The notes beneath the pieces are model-generated. The model was not told the origin of the DNA. It was given only the letters and a program-made list of their open reading frames with translations, and did not search any database. The translations under genes and the position numbers were made by a program. Below, piece after piece: positions 1 through 7,806 of a DNA stretch of 64,000 nucleotides. Within the stretch, counting starts at the first letter, position 1. Each line of letters starts with the position of its first letter. The stretch comes from Qipengyuania sp. JC766 (GTDB lineage Bacteria; Pseudomonadota; Alphaproteobacteria; Sphingomonadales; Sphingomonadaceae), in contig NZ_JBFEFL010000001.1 of the NCBI RefSeq assembly GCF_040717445.1, positions 682,001-746,000 on the forward strand, read 5' to 3'.

Positions 1-335
1 TCGACCTTGGTCGTGATCCCGCCCATGGTGATGAAGAAGTTGTTGAACAGTCGCTTGGGCAGCATGAACAGCGCCGCGAAAGTGAGCAGGTAGATCGCCA
101 GCCACCAGACCGGGTCGCCAGCCGCCACGAGGTTCGCCAGCAAAGCGCCCGCTAAGTTCGGGATGATCAGCATCACGCCCGCGGCCGCCGCGAAAAACAT
201 CTGGATGGCGAGTTGCCCGGGCCAGAAGGACACCGGGTACTGGCGCAGCTGCGCATTGGCGAGACCCATCGCGAGCGCCATGCCGGCGGGCACCAGGAGC
301 GGGAGGAAGAAAGCGAGCCAGAGGGACAGGTACAT
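1..335 (-). CDS. Hydrophobic membrane protein, C-terminus cut by window edge
   Basis: The reverse strand reads an open frame from an ATG at 335 to the window edge (111 codons), so the C-terminal end is missing. The protein begins MYLSLWLAFFLPLLVPAGMA and shows about three hydrophobic segments separated by short loops (roughly residues 2-22, 41-62 and 72-88). It lies 5 bp downstream of the SH3-like lipoprotein gene, so it is probably the third gene of the unit that starts with pyruvate dehydrogenase E2. A purine-rich stretch (AAGGCGGG) sits about 12 bases before the ATG. I do not recognise the family, and membrane location is the only property the sequence supports. Confidence 0.6.
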   Translation of the reverse strand, partial: MYLSLWLAFFLPLLVPAGMALAMGLANAQLRQYPVSFWPGQLAIQMFFAAAAGVMLIIPNLAGALLANLVAAGDPVWWLAIYLLTFAALFMLPKRLFNNFFITMGGITTKV

Positions 336-340
336 CGCGA

Positions 341-850
341 TCAGCCCGCCTTACCGGTCACGTAATCGGCATCCACCCAACCCTGCCTGCAGGGACCGGT
401 GTAATTACGTTCGCCTTCCGCCGTGCCGCGCAGTTCGCAATCGGTCGCGCCGTTGGCGGGGCCCGAATAGATCACAGCGTTCCAGCCGTTCTCGGTACTG
501 CAGACGAACACCTCCTGCCCGTCTTCCAGCCGATCCCGTTCCTTGACCAGCGTGCTCGGCGCATCGCGTACGGAAAGGTACTCGATATCGGCATCGGCGA
601 GGCCCGCGACCACGCCCGATTGCTGGCAGGACATGGTCCCCGGCCCACCGGCACCGACACGGATCGGCTTGGGTATCGGGCCGTCATATCCGGCCGTCGC
701 CGCGCCTTGCGATGCGCCATCGTCCGGCATTGCACCGGATGCATTGGCGCCCGGCTGTGGCTCGCCGGTCAAGGCGGCTTCGTCGGACTGTTCGCTGCAG
801 GCTGCGGCAAGGAAGGCAAGTGCCGCGATAGCGAGGCTCGCCCGCCTCAT
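341..850 (-). CDS. SH3-like domain lipoprotein
   Basis: Predicted lipoprotein of 169 residues. The N-terminus has two arginines, a hydrophobic stretch and a lipobox ending LAAAC, so lipidation and export are expected. Next comes a Gly/Ala/Pro-rich linker of about 50 residues. The C-terminal ~100 residues ([20 protein letters not shown], then VFVC...GW, ending GWVDADYV) resemble a bacterial SH3 domain with several cysteines that could form disulfides. I chose the ATG at 850 over an upstream in-frame start because it gives a normal signal peptide and an ATGA overlap with the pyruvate dehydrogenase E2 stop, which implies translational coupling. SH3-like domains often bind peptidoglycan, but its role here is not known. 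Confidence 0.75.
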   Translation of the reverse strand: MRRASLAIAALAFLAAACSEQSDEAALTGEPQPGANASGAMPDDGASQGAATAGYDGPIPKPIRVGAGGPGTMSCQQSGVVAGLADADIEYLSVRDAPSTLVKERDRLEDGQEVFVCSTENGWNAVIYSGPANGATDCELRGTAEGERNYTGPCRQGWVDADYVTGKAG

Positions 851-2187
851 ACGACGAGCCCCAGCGGTTCCTCGCAAAGCTGCTTGAACGCCGCCATCAG
901 CTTCGCGCCGTCCGCGCCGTCGATGGCGCGGTGATCGAAGCTGCCGCTGGCGGTCATCACGGTCGCGACACCCAGTTCGCCGTCCACGATGTAGGGCCGC
1001 TGTTCACCGGCGCCGACGGCCATGATCATGCCGTGGGGCGGATTGATGACCGCGTCGAACTGCTTGATTCCGAACATGCCGAGATTGGAAATGCTGGCGG
1101 AGCCGCCCTGGTACTGGTGCGGCTGCAACTTGCCCTCCCCGGCCTTTTCCACAAGGTCCTTCATCTCGGTCGAGATCTGGGCGAGGCCCTTGGTATCGGC
1201 GTGGGTCACGATCGGCGTGATCAAGCCCTTGGGCGAGGCGACCGCGACGGCCACGTCGGCGCGCGTGAAGCGGTGGAGCGTCTCGCCCTGGAAGCTGACA
1301 TTGCATTGCGGTTCGCGCACCAGTGCGCGCGCCAGCGCCTTGATCAGCATGTCGTTGACGGAAAGTTTCACGCCATCGGGTTCGAGCGAGGCGTTGAGCT
1401 GCTTGCGCAGGTCGAGCAACTTGTCGAGGCGCACGTCCACCGAGAGGTAGTAGTGCGGAACGGTCTGCTTCGCTTCGGTCAGGCGCTTGGCAATGACCTT
1501 GCGGACATTGGAGAGCTTTTCTTCCTCGAACGGGGTGCCGCCATCCGGCTGACCGGACGCCTGAGAGCCCTGGGCGGCAGGCGCGGAGTCCTTCTCCGCC
1601 TTGGCAGCGGATGCCGCCTGCGGTTTCGCATCCTCCACATCGGCCTTGACGATCCGGCCGCGGGGGCCGCTGCCTTCGATGGTCGCAAGATCGAGGCCCT
1701 TCTGGTCCGCGATACGCCGTGCGAGCGGCGAGGCGATGATGCGCTTGCCATCCTGCACCGGTGCGGCAGGCGCTTTCGTCGTTTCCTGCGAGGGCTTGTC
1801 CTTGGCATCGCCGCTCGATGCGGGGGCCGGGGCGGGCTGGTCGTTGGAAGTCTTTTCCGAAGCGGAAGAGGTGTCGGCCTTTCCGTCCGACTTGGTGTCG
1901 CTGCCGCCGGATGCATCCGCGGAAGCGACGTCGGACACGTCCTCGCCCTCTTCCGCGAGGATCGCGATGACAGTGCCGACGGCCACGTTCTCGCTGCCTT
2001 CCGCGACGACGATCTTGGCGAGCGTGCCCTCGTCGATCGCTTCGAACTCCATCGTCGCCTTGTCGGTCTCGATCTCGGCGATGATGTCGCCCGGCTCGAT
2101 GCTGTCGCCTTCCTGCTTCAGCCATTTCGCCAGGGTGCCTTCCTCCATCGTGGGGGAAAGGGCGGGCATCTTCAGTTCAGTCGGCAT
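847..2187 (-). CDS. pdhC: Dihydrolipoamide acetyltransferase (E2) of pyruvate dehydrogenase
   Basis: This E2 core enzyme transfers the acetyl group from lipoyl-lysine to coenzyme A in the pyruvate dehydrogenase complex of the cytoplasm. The 446 residues show the full order: an N-terminal lipoyl domain with lipoyl lysine K43 in ETDKA; an Ala/Ser/Lys/Asp-rich linker; a peripheral-subunit-binding domain around residues 149-187 ([12 protein letters not shown]...[13 protein letters not shown]); and a catalytic domain with the active-site motif H419-R-A-I-D423-G. One lipoyl domain is usual for alphaproteobacteria. E1 and E3 are not nearby in this window. The start ATG at 2187 faces the universal stress protein gene across 139 bp. 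Its stop overlaps the next gene as ATGA. Confidence 0.96.
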   Translation of the reverse strand: MPTELKMPALSPTMEEGTLAKWLKQEGDSIEPGDIIAEIETDKATMEFEAIDEGTLAKIVVAEGSENVAVGTVIAILAEEGEDVSDVASADASGGSDTKSDGKADTSSASEKTSNDQPAPAPASSGDAKDKPSQETTKAPAAPVQDGKRIIASPLARRIADQKGLDLATIEGSGPRGRIVKADVEDAKPQAASAAKAEKDSAPAAQGSQASGQPDGGTPFEEEKLSNVRKVIAKRLTEAKQTVPHYYLSVDVRLDKLLDLRKQLNASLEPDGVKLSVNDMLIKALARALVREPQCNVSFQGETLHRFTRADVAVAVASPKGLITPIVTHADTKGLAQISTEMKDLVEKAGEGKLQPHQYQGGSASISNLGMFGIKQFDAVINPPHGMIMAVGAGEQRPYIVDGELGVATVMTASGSFDHRAIDGADGAKLMAAFKQLCEEPLGLVV

Positions 2188-2260
2188 GCATGCTCCGGTT
2201 CAGGGGGCGCAGTTTGCGTGTGGCGTGCTTTGCCGACTTGCGTGCGCGCGGGCAAGGTTC

Positions 2261-2297
2261 TTGCGTGTGTTTACGTTTGCGCTGATACTGGCGCAAA
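2261..2297 (+). promoter_or_regulatory. Candidate usp promoter with an inverted repeat over the -10
   Basis: In the 139-bp gap between pdhC and the universal stress gene, TTGCGT (2261-2266) and GATACT (2284-2289) are separated by 17 bp, a sigma70-like spacing. A 7-bp perfect inverted repeat, TTTGCGC (2276-2282) and GCGCAAA (2291-2297) with an 8-bp gap, is centred exactly on the -10. A protein bound there would block polymerase. The promoter is inferred from sequence only. Confidence 0.5.
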
Positions 2298-2326
2298 GGC
2301 TTCGGCACGCAATCGTGGGATGGGAC

Positions 2327-2782
2327 ATGCGGGCATATCTGGTCGTGATGGATGAAACGGCGGAAGCGCAGAAGGCGCTGCGCTTCGCATCGCATCGCGC
2401 GATGAAACTTGGCGACACGGTGCAGATACTGGCGCTCGTGTCGCAGCAGAACTTCAATGCCTTCGGCGGCGTGCAGGCGACGATCGAGCAGGAAGCGCGC
2501 GACCGGGCCGAAGTGCTGGCGAGCAGCGCAGCCGGCAGCATCTTTTCCGAAAGTGGCAAGATGCCGACGATCACGGTGAAGGTCGGCGAGTGGCAGGCGG
2601 CGATCCGCGAATACCTGTCCGAGCACCCGGAAGTCATCGCGCTGGTGCTGGGTGCGGCGGAGGACGGTTCGCCCGGCCCCCTGATCAGCCATTTTTCCGC
2701 GCATTCGGGCAATCTGCCCTGCCCCCTCTACATCGTGCCGGGGCACTTCACGAACGAACAGATCGACGAACTCGCCGCCTGA
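2327..2782 (+). CDS. Universal stress protein family protein
   Basis: Single UspA-type domain of 151 residues, expected to be a cytoplasmic nucleotide-binding-fold protein linked to stress or energy limitation. The start MRAYLVVMDETAEAQKALRF matches the first beta strand and helix of the fold. The C-terminal half carries VIALVLGAAEDG and ends in a PLYIVPG strand, the usual final beta strand of the family. The ATP-binding G-2x-G-9x-G(S/T) motif is not intact, so ATP binding is doubtful. The start was placed at 2327 because the upstream frame is only antisense to pdhC. The gene converges with the peroxiredoxin-like gene, with a palindromic CTGACCGGTCAG across the 4-bp gap. Confidence 0.85.
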   Translation: MRAYLVVMDETAEAQKALRFASHRAMKLGDTVQILALVSQQNFNAFGGVQATIEQEARDRAEVLASSAAGSIFSESGKMPTITVKVGEWQAAIREYLSEHPEVIALVLGAAEDGSPGPLISHFSAHSGNLPCPLYIVPGHFTNEQIDELAA

Positions 2783-2786
2783 CCGG

Positions 2787-3302
2787 TCAGGTCAGCGTAC
2801 CGCGCGCCGGATAATCGTTCTCCAGCACGTAATCGATTCCTTCCAGCAGCTTGTCGAGCGGCGGGCGGGCGAACGGGCCGCTCTGCACGGCCGCGAAAAA
2901 CAGTTCCTGCTCCGGCGTGATGAGGAAGATGCCGGGTTCGGAGAACACCTCCGGCTCGTCGCTGTCGGGGCGCTTTTCCGAAATGTAGAGGCCCCATTTG
3001 CGGGCTTCCTCCTCCGGCAGGTCGTAGACGAGCGGCAGGTCGCCGGTCTTCCATTCCTCGTCGACCGTCATGGCACGCTCCTTGTCGTCCATGCTTATCG
3101 CGAAGGGCGAGATGCCGCGCTTCGTGAATTCCTCCAGCTTGCCTCCGAGCTCCTCAAGCTGCGACTTGCAGATCGGGCAGTGCCTGCCGCGGTAGAAGAC
3201 CAGCATCGTAAGGTTGTCGGGACTCTGCTTGGCGAGTTCGAAACGGGCCTGGATCGTCAGGGGCAGATCGATGTCGGGGACCTTCTGGCCGGGCTTCAGC
3301 AT
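2787..3302 (-). CDS. Peroxiredoxin-like (AhpC/TSA family) protein
   Basis: Thioredoxin-fold protein of 171 residues related to the AhpC/TSA superfamily, likely a thiol-dependent peroxidase or redox protein of the cytoplasm. It has the strand-turn-helix FYRGRHCPICKSQLEEL with a CxxC pair at residues 42 and 45; C42 occupies the peroxidatic cysteine position. No signal peptide is visible. An upstream start at 3329 is possible, but the ATG at 3302 has a good GGAGAA ribosome site and begins exactly at the domain (MLKPGQKVPDIDLP). The CxxC arrangement is unusual for typical 2-Cys peroxiredoxins and resembles the group annotated as peroxiredoxin-like. The physiological substrate is not evident. Confidence 0.8.
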   Translation of the reverse strand: MLKPGQKVPDIDLPLTIQARFELAKQSPDNLTMLVFYRGRHCPICKSQLEELGGKLEEFTKRGISPFAISMDDKERAMTVDEEWKTGDLPLVYDLPEEEARKWGLYISEKRPDSDEPEVFSEPGIFLITPEQELFFAAVQSGPFARPPLDKLLEGIDYVLENDYPARGTLT

Positions 3303-3365
3303 GGGCAATTCTCCGTGTGGGGGTTTCACCCAACAATGCGAGGCTGGAGCGCCTGTTCCGGCCGG

Positions 3366-5669
3366 CTATCGCTTGCCCCGACCCTGGTGCCGGATATTGC
3401 CGGGCCGTCCGCGCTTGCCCGTCTTGTACTTGCCCTTGGCAGCCGGTCCCTTGCCGCCGCCCTTGTGCCGGGGCGGCGGGCGGTTGCCGCGCGTCTCGAT
3501 CGCATTGCCGTCGCTGTCCAGCGGCACGAACTTGAGCGCGCCCGTCAGCGGGTTCGCCTCCCCCAGCTTGAGCTTCAGCTTGTCGCCAGTAGTGTAGCTG
3601 GTGCCGCTGTCCTCTCCGATGAGTGCGCGCGCGGCCTCGTCATACCGGAAATGCTCGCGGCCGAGCGTCGACACCGGGACGAGCCCGTCGCCGCCCAGCC
3701 CCACGATGGTCGCGAAGAAGCCGAAATTCTGGACACCCGTGATCCGCGTCTCGAAGGTTTCGCCCACGCGCCCGGCCAGCCATGCGGCGACGTAGCGGTC
3801 GATGGTGTCGCGCTCCGCCTCCATCGCGCGGCGTTCGGTCTGGCTGATCGCGTCGGAAATCTTCGCCAGGTCGGCGCGGTCGGTTTCGGACAGGCCGCTC
3901 GCCTCGGGAAGCTTCCCGTGGGGTTTGGGCTGTTCGAGCTTGAAGGCATCGACCAGCGCGCGGTGCACCAGCAGGTCGGCATAGCGCCGGATAGGCGAGG
4001 TGAAGTGCGCATAGCTGCCGAGCGCGAGACCGAAATGCCCGGCATTGGCAGGCCCGTAATAGGCCTGCGTCTGGCTGCGCAGGACCGCTTCCATGACCTG
4101 CGCCTTTTCGGATTCGTCCGAGACGTCCTTCAGCATCCGGTTGAACAGACCGGGCGTGATGACCTGGCCTAGCGCCAGCTTGCGACCGAAAGTCTCGAGA
4201 TATTCGCGCAGCGCGATCAGCTTCTCGCGGCTCGGCGGTTCGTGGATGCGGTAGACGACCGGCGCGGTCTTGCTCTCCAGCGCCTTTGCCGCCGCGACAT
4301 TGGCGGAGATCATGAAGTCCTCCACCACGCGATGCGCATCCAGCCTTTCGCGCACGGCGATCTCGGCGATCTTGCCCTTCTCGTCGAGGACCACCCGACG
4401 TTCCGGCAGGTCCAGTTCCAGCGGATCGCGTGCGTCGCGGGCGGAGGCCAGGGCCTTCCACGCGGACCAGAGATGCTGCAGGTTCTCGCCAGCGCGGTCC
4501 TCGTCGATCCGGGCCTGTGCCTCTTCGTAGGCGATGACCTCGTCGATCCGCACCAACGCGCGGGTGAAGCGGTGGCCGGTGATTGTGCCGTCGGCGGAAA
4601 TGGTCAGGTGGCACGCCATCGCCGCCCGGTCTTCGCCGGCGCGCAGCGAACAGACGTCCGCGCTCAGCACCTCGGGCAGCATCGGGACCACGCGGTCGGG
4701 AAAATAGACGGAGTTGCCACGCTTGCGCGCCTCGCGGTCGAGCGCGCCGCCGGGGCGAACGTAGAAGCTGACATCGGCAATCGCGACGAGCGCGTTGAAG
4801 CCGCCATTGCCGTCGGGTTCCGCCCAGATGGCATCGTCATGGTCGCGCGCATCCGCCGGGTCGATCGCGACGATCGGCAAGTGGCGCAGATCCTCGCGAT
4901 GCTCCGCGCTGAGGTCCAGCTTCGCGGCGCGCTCTGCTTCTTCGATCGCGGCATCGGGGAAGACGTGGGGAATGCCGTGCTTGGAAATCGCGATGAGGCT
5001 GAAGCTTTTGGGCGCAAGCGGGTCGCCGTAGATCTCGACCACCTTGACCCCGGCGCGCGGGCTGCGGCCGGACCGTTCGGCCAGGACCAGCTGCCCCGCT
5101 TCCGCCCCGGCAAGGTCGCTGATGGGCGATGAACTGCGCACGCGTTTGTCGGTGGGTGCGAGCCACGCCTTGCCGCTGCCGTCGATCTCGACCACGCCCA
5201 GGAGGCCTTCGGTCTTTTGCGGCAGCTTCTTCATCACATGCGCGATCCATCCGCGCCCGGTCTCTTCCGTGCGTGCCAGCACCCGGTCGCCGACCTTGAG
5301 CGCTGCATGCGCCTTCTTGCCGCGCTTGCTCTCGATGAGTCGCAGGCGGGGCGGTGTCTCCCCGCTATCGGGTTGCCAGCTTTCCGGCACGGCGAAGGGA
5401 TCGCCGTCCTCGATCTCCGCAACGCGCAGGACGGTCACCTTGGGGACCCCGCCCATGCGATGATAGGCGGTCTTCTTGCCGTCGATCAGGCCCTCTTCGG
5501 CCATGTCCTTGAGCAGGCGCTTGAGAGCGATCTTCTCCTGCCCCTTCAGCCCGAAGGCCTTGGCGATTTCCCGCTTGCCCGCGGGCGTTTCCGACGTCTG
5601 GATGAATTCGATTACCTGTTCGCGCGATGGCATTCCGGCCACGCGCTGGTTCTTTTTTTGATTTGTCAT
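3366..5669 (-). CDS. rnr: Ribonuclease R
   Basis: A 3'-5' exoribonuclease that degrades structured RNA. The 767 residues show an N-terminal winged-helix region (about 12-75), OB-fold cold-shock segments (about 110-210), the RNB catalytic domain with metal-binding aspartates D270, D273, D276, D278 and D279 in DPADARDHDD, and an S1 domain near residues 640-720 (GRVGETFETRITGVQNFGFF). The C-terminus is a Lys/Arg/Gly-rich tail (HKGGGKGPAAKGKYKTGKRG) as in other RNase R proteins. GAGG lies five bases upstream of the ATG at 5669. The gene follows the M28 peptidase gene by 23 bp and could be cotranscribed with it. Confidence 0.96.
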   Translation of the reverse strand: MTNQKKNQRVAGMPSREQVIEFIQTSETPAGKREIAKAFGLKGQEKIALKRLLKDMAEEGLIDGKKTAYHRMGGVPKVTVLRVAEIEDGDPFAVPESWQPDSGETPPRLRLIESKRGKKAHAALKVGDRVLARTEETGRGWIAHVMKKLPQKTEGLLGVVEIDGSGKAWLAPTDKRVRSSSPISDLAGAEAGQLVLAERSGRSPRAGVKVVEIYGDPLAPKSFSLIAISKHGIPHVFPDAAIEEAERAAKLDLSAEHREDLRHLPIVAIDPADARDHDDAIWAEPDGNGGFNALVAIADVSFYVRPGGALDREARKRGNSVYFPDRVVPMLPEVLSADVCSLRAGEDRAAMACHLTISADGTITGHRFTRALVRIDEVIAYEEAQARIDEDRAGENLQHLWSAWKALASARDARDPLELDLPERRVVLDEKGKIAEIAVRERLDAHRVVEDFMISANVAAAKALESKTAPVVYRIHEPPSREKLIALREYLETFGRKLALGQVITPGLFNRMLKDVSDESEKAQVMEAVLRSQTQAYYGPANAGHFGLALGSYAHFTSPIRRYADLLVHRALVDAFKLEQPKPHGKLPEASGLSETDRADLAKISDAISQTERRAMEAERDTIDRYVAAWLAGRVGETFETRITGVQNFGFFATIVGLGGDGLVPVSTLGREHFRYDEAARALIGEDSGTSYTTGDKLKLKLGEANPLTGALKFVPLDSDGNAIETRGNRPPPRHKGGGKGPAAKGKYKTGKRGRPGNIRHQGRGKR

Positions 5670-5692
5670 GTGCCCCTCATATGGGGGCGGGC

Positions 5693-7138
5693 CTAGTCGC
5701 TGTCATCCTCGGATGCGGAAAGCGGTTCGAAGGCCCCGCCCGGAACGGCGCTGGCAGCGGGCGAGCAATAACCGGCATTGCAGGCCCGGACCCCGAAGAT
5801 CCAGTCGTCCCCGCGCAGGTCGGCAGTGTAAGTGAAGGTCCCCCCTTCCGCAGCAGCGCTGCCATTGGCCGACACTGGTCTGTCGAGATAGGTCAGCCCG
5901 ATCGGCTCCGGCCAGTCGGGTTCGTTTGTGCGACGCGCCAGCACTTCGTAGATCTGCGCACCCGGCACCGCTTTCCACGTGATTTCGGTATCCACGCGGA
6001 CGGCTGCATCGGCCGTCACTTCGGGCGGCATCGGTGCCATGGCAAGCCGGTGCAGCGCGCGCACGTTCAGTTGCGATGCGCGGGTGAGGTAGGTCCAGTC
6101 GAGTTCGTCGATCGTGTCGCCATAAGTCACGCCATCTTCGGTGCGCAGGTCCTGGTGCTGGTGATCGTAATCCTCGACCGCGACAGTGATCCGCACGGCC
6201 GGATATCCTTTGTCGAGAAACGGGATCTGGTCCCCGCCCCGCCCCATCCTGTCCGTGCGCCAGATTTCGCGCACCTGCATGCCCGACGGCACATCGGTGG
6301 CGACATCGTCCAGCCAGCGGGACAGGTTGCGGCCCGGGCTGTCGTTCTCGCCGCCGAAGCGACGCTGCAACGCGCGCAGTTCCTCGGTCGAATCCGCCCG
6401 CAGGCCTTCGGAAAAGACCCGGACGTGTTCGGCATCGCAGAACCCGTCTGACCCGCAGCTGTTGCCGATCATGTCGTTGTTGAGCACGGCCTTCACCCTC
6501 ATGCCCTGCTCCTCGACCCAGTCGGCCAGGATCTGCGCGCCGTAAAGGCCCTGCTCCTCGCCGGTCAGGAGAGCATAGATGATGGTGGACGGGTATTCCT
6601 GCTGCGAAAGGATGCGCGAAGCCTCCAGGATCATGATGCTGCCGGACCCGTCGTCGTTCGCACCCGGGGAATCCGCCGTTGCGTTCATCACGTCCGACAC
6701 GCGGGTATCGTAATGGCCTTGCACGATGATGACTTCGTCCGGGCGTTCGGTGCCGCGCTGGATGGCGACCGCGTTGCGGATGAGCGTATCGGTGGGGATA
6801 CGCCGGCCGTCGGCCTCCACCACGCGCTCGACCGATTGCACGTCCAAGCAATTACCGCACCGGCTGCCGATCCTCCGGAATTCGTCCAGCGCCCAGTTCA
6901 CCGCTGCTCCGACGCCGCGTTCGGGATCGGTTTGCGTGGAAAGGGTATGGCGCGTGCCGAACCCGACGATCGTGTCCATGTCGGCCCGCAGCCGATCTTC
7001 CGAAACCTGTGCGGCGAGGCGGTCCGTCAGCTCCGTGCCGTCTTCGCCAGCGGTCTGCGATGCTTCGGACTGGGCCTGGACGGCCTGCGGGGCGGTGCCT
7101 GCCAGAAGCAGGGCGAACAACGAAAGATGCCTGATCAT
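5693..7138 (-). CDS. Secreted M28-family metallopeptidase
   Basis: Exported zinc aminopeptidase-like enzyme of 481 residues. An N-terminal signal peptide (MIRHLSLFALLLAGTAPQAV, ending VQAQ) is followed by a long variable region and the M28 domain with metal-ligand motifs GHYDTRV, ANDDGSGS, TGEEQGLYGA and NNDMIGNSC, then a histidine-bearing DYDHQHQD. A C-terminal region of about 100 residues (EITWKAVPGAQIYEVLARRT onward) looks like a beta-sandwich, possibly fibronectin type III-like. The start at 7138 was preferred over an upstream ATG because it gives the signal peptide and has an AAAAGGAAGC ribosome site. The substrate is unknown; uptake of peptides is the likely role. Confidence 0.88.
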   Translation of the reverse strand: MIRHLSLFALLLAGTAPQAVQAQSEASQTAGEDGTELTDRLAAQVSEDRLRADMDTIVGFGTRHTLSTQTDPERGVGAAVNWALDEFRRIGSRCGNCLDVQSVERVVEADGRRIPTDTLIRNAVAIQRGTERPDEVIIVQGHYDTRVSDVMNATADSPGANDDGSGSIMILEASRILSQQEYPSTIIYALLTGEEQGLYGAQILADWVEEQGMRVKAVLNNDMIGNSCGSDGFCDAEHVRVFSEGLRADSTEELRALQRRFGGENDSPGRNLSRWLDDVATDVPSGMQVREIWRTDRMGRGGDQIPFLDKGYPAVRITVAVEDYDHQHQDLRTEDGVTYGDTIDELDWTYLTRASQLNVRALHRLAMAPMPPEVTADAAVRVDTEITWKAVPGAQIYEVLARRTNEPDWPEPIGLTYLDRPVSANGSAAAEGGTFTYTADLRGDDWIFGVRACNAGYCSPAASAVPGGAFEPLSASEDDSD

Positions 7139-7184
7139 GCTTCCTTTTCGCGTGCGAAGGCACGCTTGGCAAGCATCGCTTCGG

Positions 7185-7772
7185 TCAGGCGCCGACCGGC
7201 TCCGGGCCATATCGGTTTGGGCCTTCGTCCGACTTCATGACGCCAAAGACAATCACCACCAGGTAGCCAATATAGGACAGCGCGCTGTAGGCGTAGAGTT
7301 CGCTCTGCCGCGCCATGGTGTCCGCCGGGCTGCCGGGCGTCATGCTCGCCTGCATCACGGCCAGCACATCGTCCAGGTACGCGTAATTGTAGAGGGCGGA
7401 TCCGAAGACCGGAACGTAGGCGGCCAGCAGCCACCAGCCGCTCTTGCCGGAATCGTGCAACCGCCTGACGAAGGAGGCCGCGAACAGGATCCCCGACACG
7501 ATCGTGACAGCCAGACCGACCAGCACCTGTCGCTCCATCATGCCCGCCATGTTGCCGAGCATCATGCGTTCGAGGTCCTCGGGCTGGGCGCCGGACTGGC
7601 CCGCATCGAATGCGGCGGAAAACATCTCGAAATAGACAGGCGCGATGGTGATGATCGATACCGCGAACTGCAGGACCACCAGGAACAGCAGGTAGAGCCA
7701 GAAGGTCGAACGCGCATCGCGGCCCGAAAAATTGAACAGGTTGCGAAGACTGTATCCGATGCTGCCGATCAT
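7185..7772 (-). CDS. DUF805 membrane protein
   Basis: Inner-membrane protein of 195 residues. The N-terminal sequence LFNFSGRDARSTFWLYLLFL is the hallmark of DUF805, and four hydrophobic stretches follow, with the family's RRLHDSGKSGWW motif between TM segments. A longer than usual loop (FSAAFDAGQSGAQPEDLERM) sits before the third segment. The function of DUF805 is not known. A GGGGGA ribosome site precedes the ATG. It lies between proS and the M28 peptidase on the same strand with 34- and 46-bp gaps, so it may be in the same transcription unit. Confidence 0.9.
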   Translation of the reverse strand: MIGSIGYSLRNLFNFSGRDARSTFWLYLLFLVVLQFAVSIITIAPVYFEMFSAAFDAGQSGAQPEDLERMMLGNMAGMMERQVLVGLAVTIVSGILFAASFVRRLHDSGKSGWWLLAAYVPVFGSALYNYAYLDDVLAVMQASMTPGSPADTMARQSELYAYSALSYIGYLVVIVFGVMKSDEGPNRYGPEPVGA

Positions 7773-7806
7773 TTGCGTTTCCCCCTTGGCTCTCGATCCG
7801 TGAGTG

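Noticed and set aside
931-2355. 474-codon plus-strand frame over pdhC
   Set aside because: It is antisense to a well-matched E2 gene and has no recognisable domain; long shadow frames are expected in GC-rich DNA.
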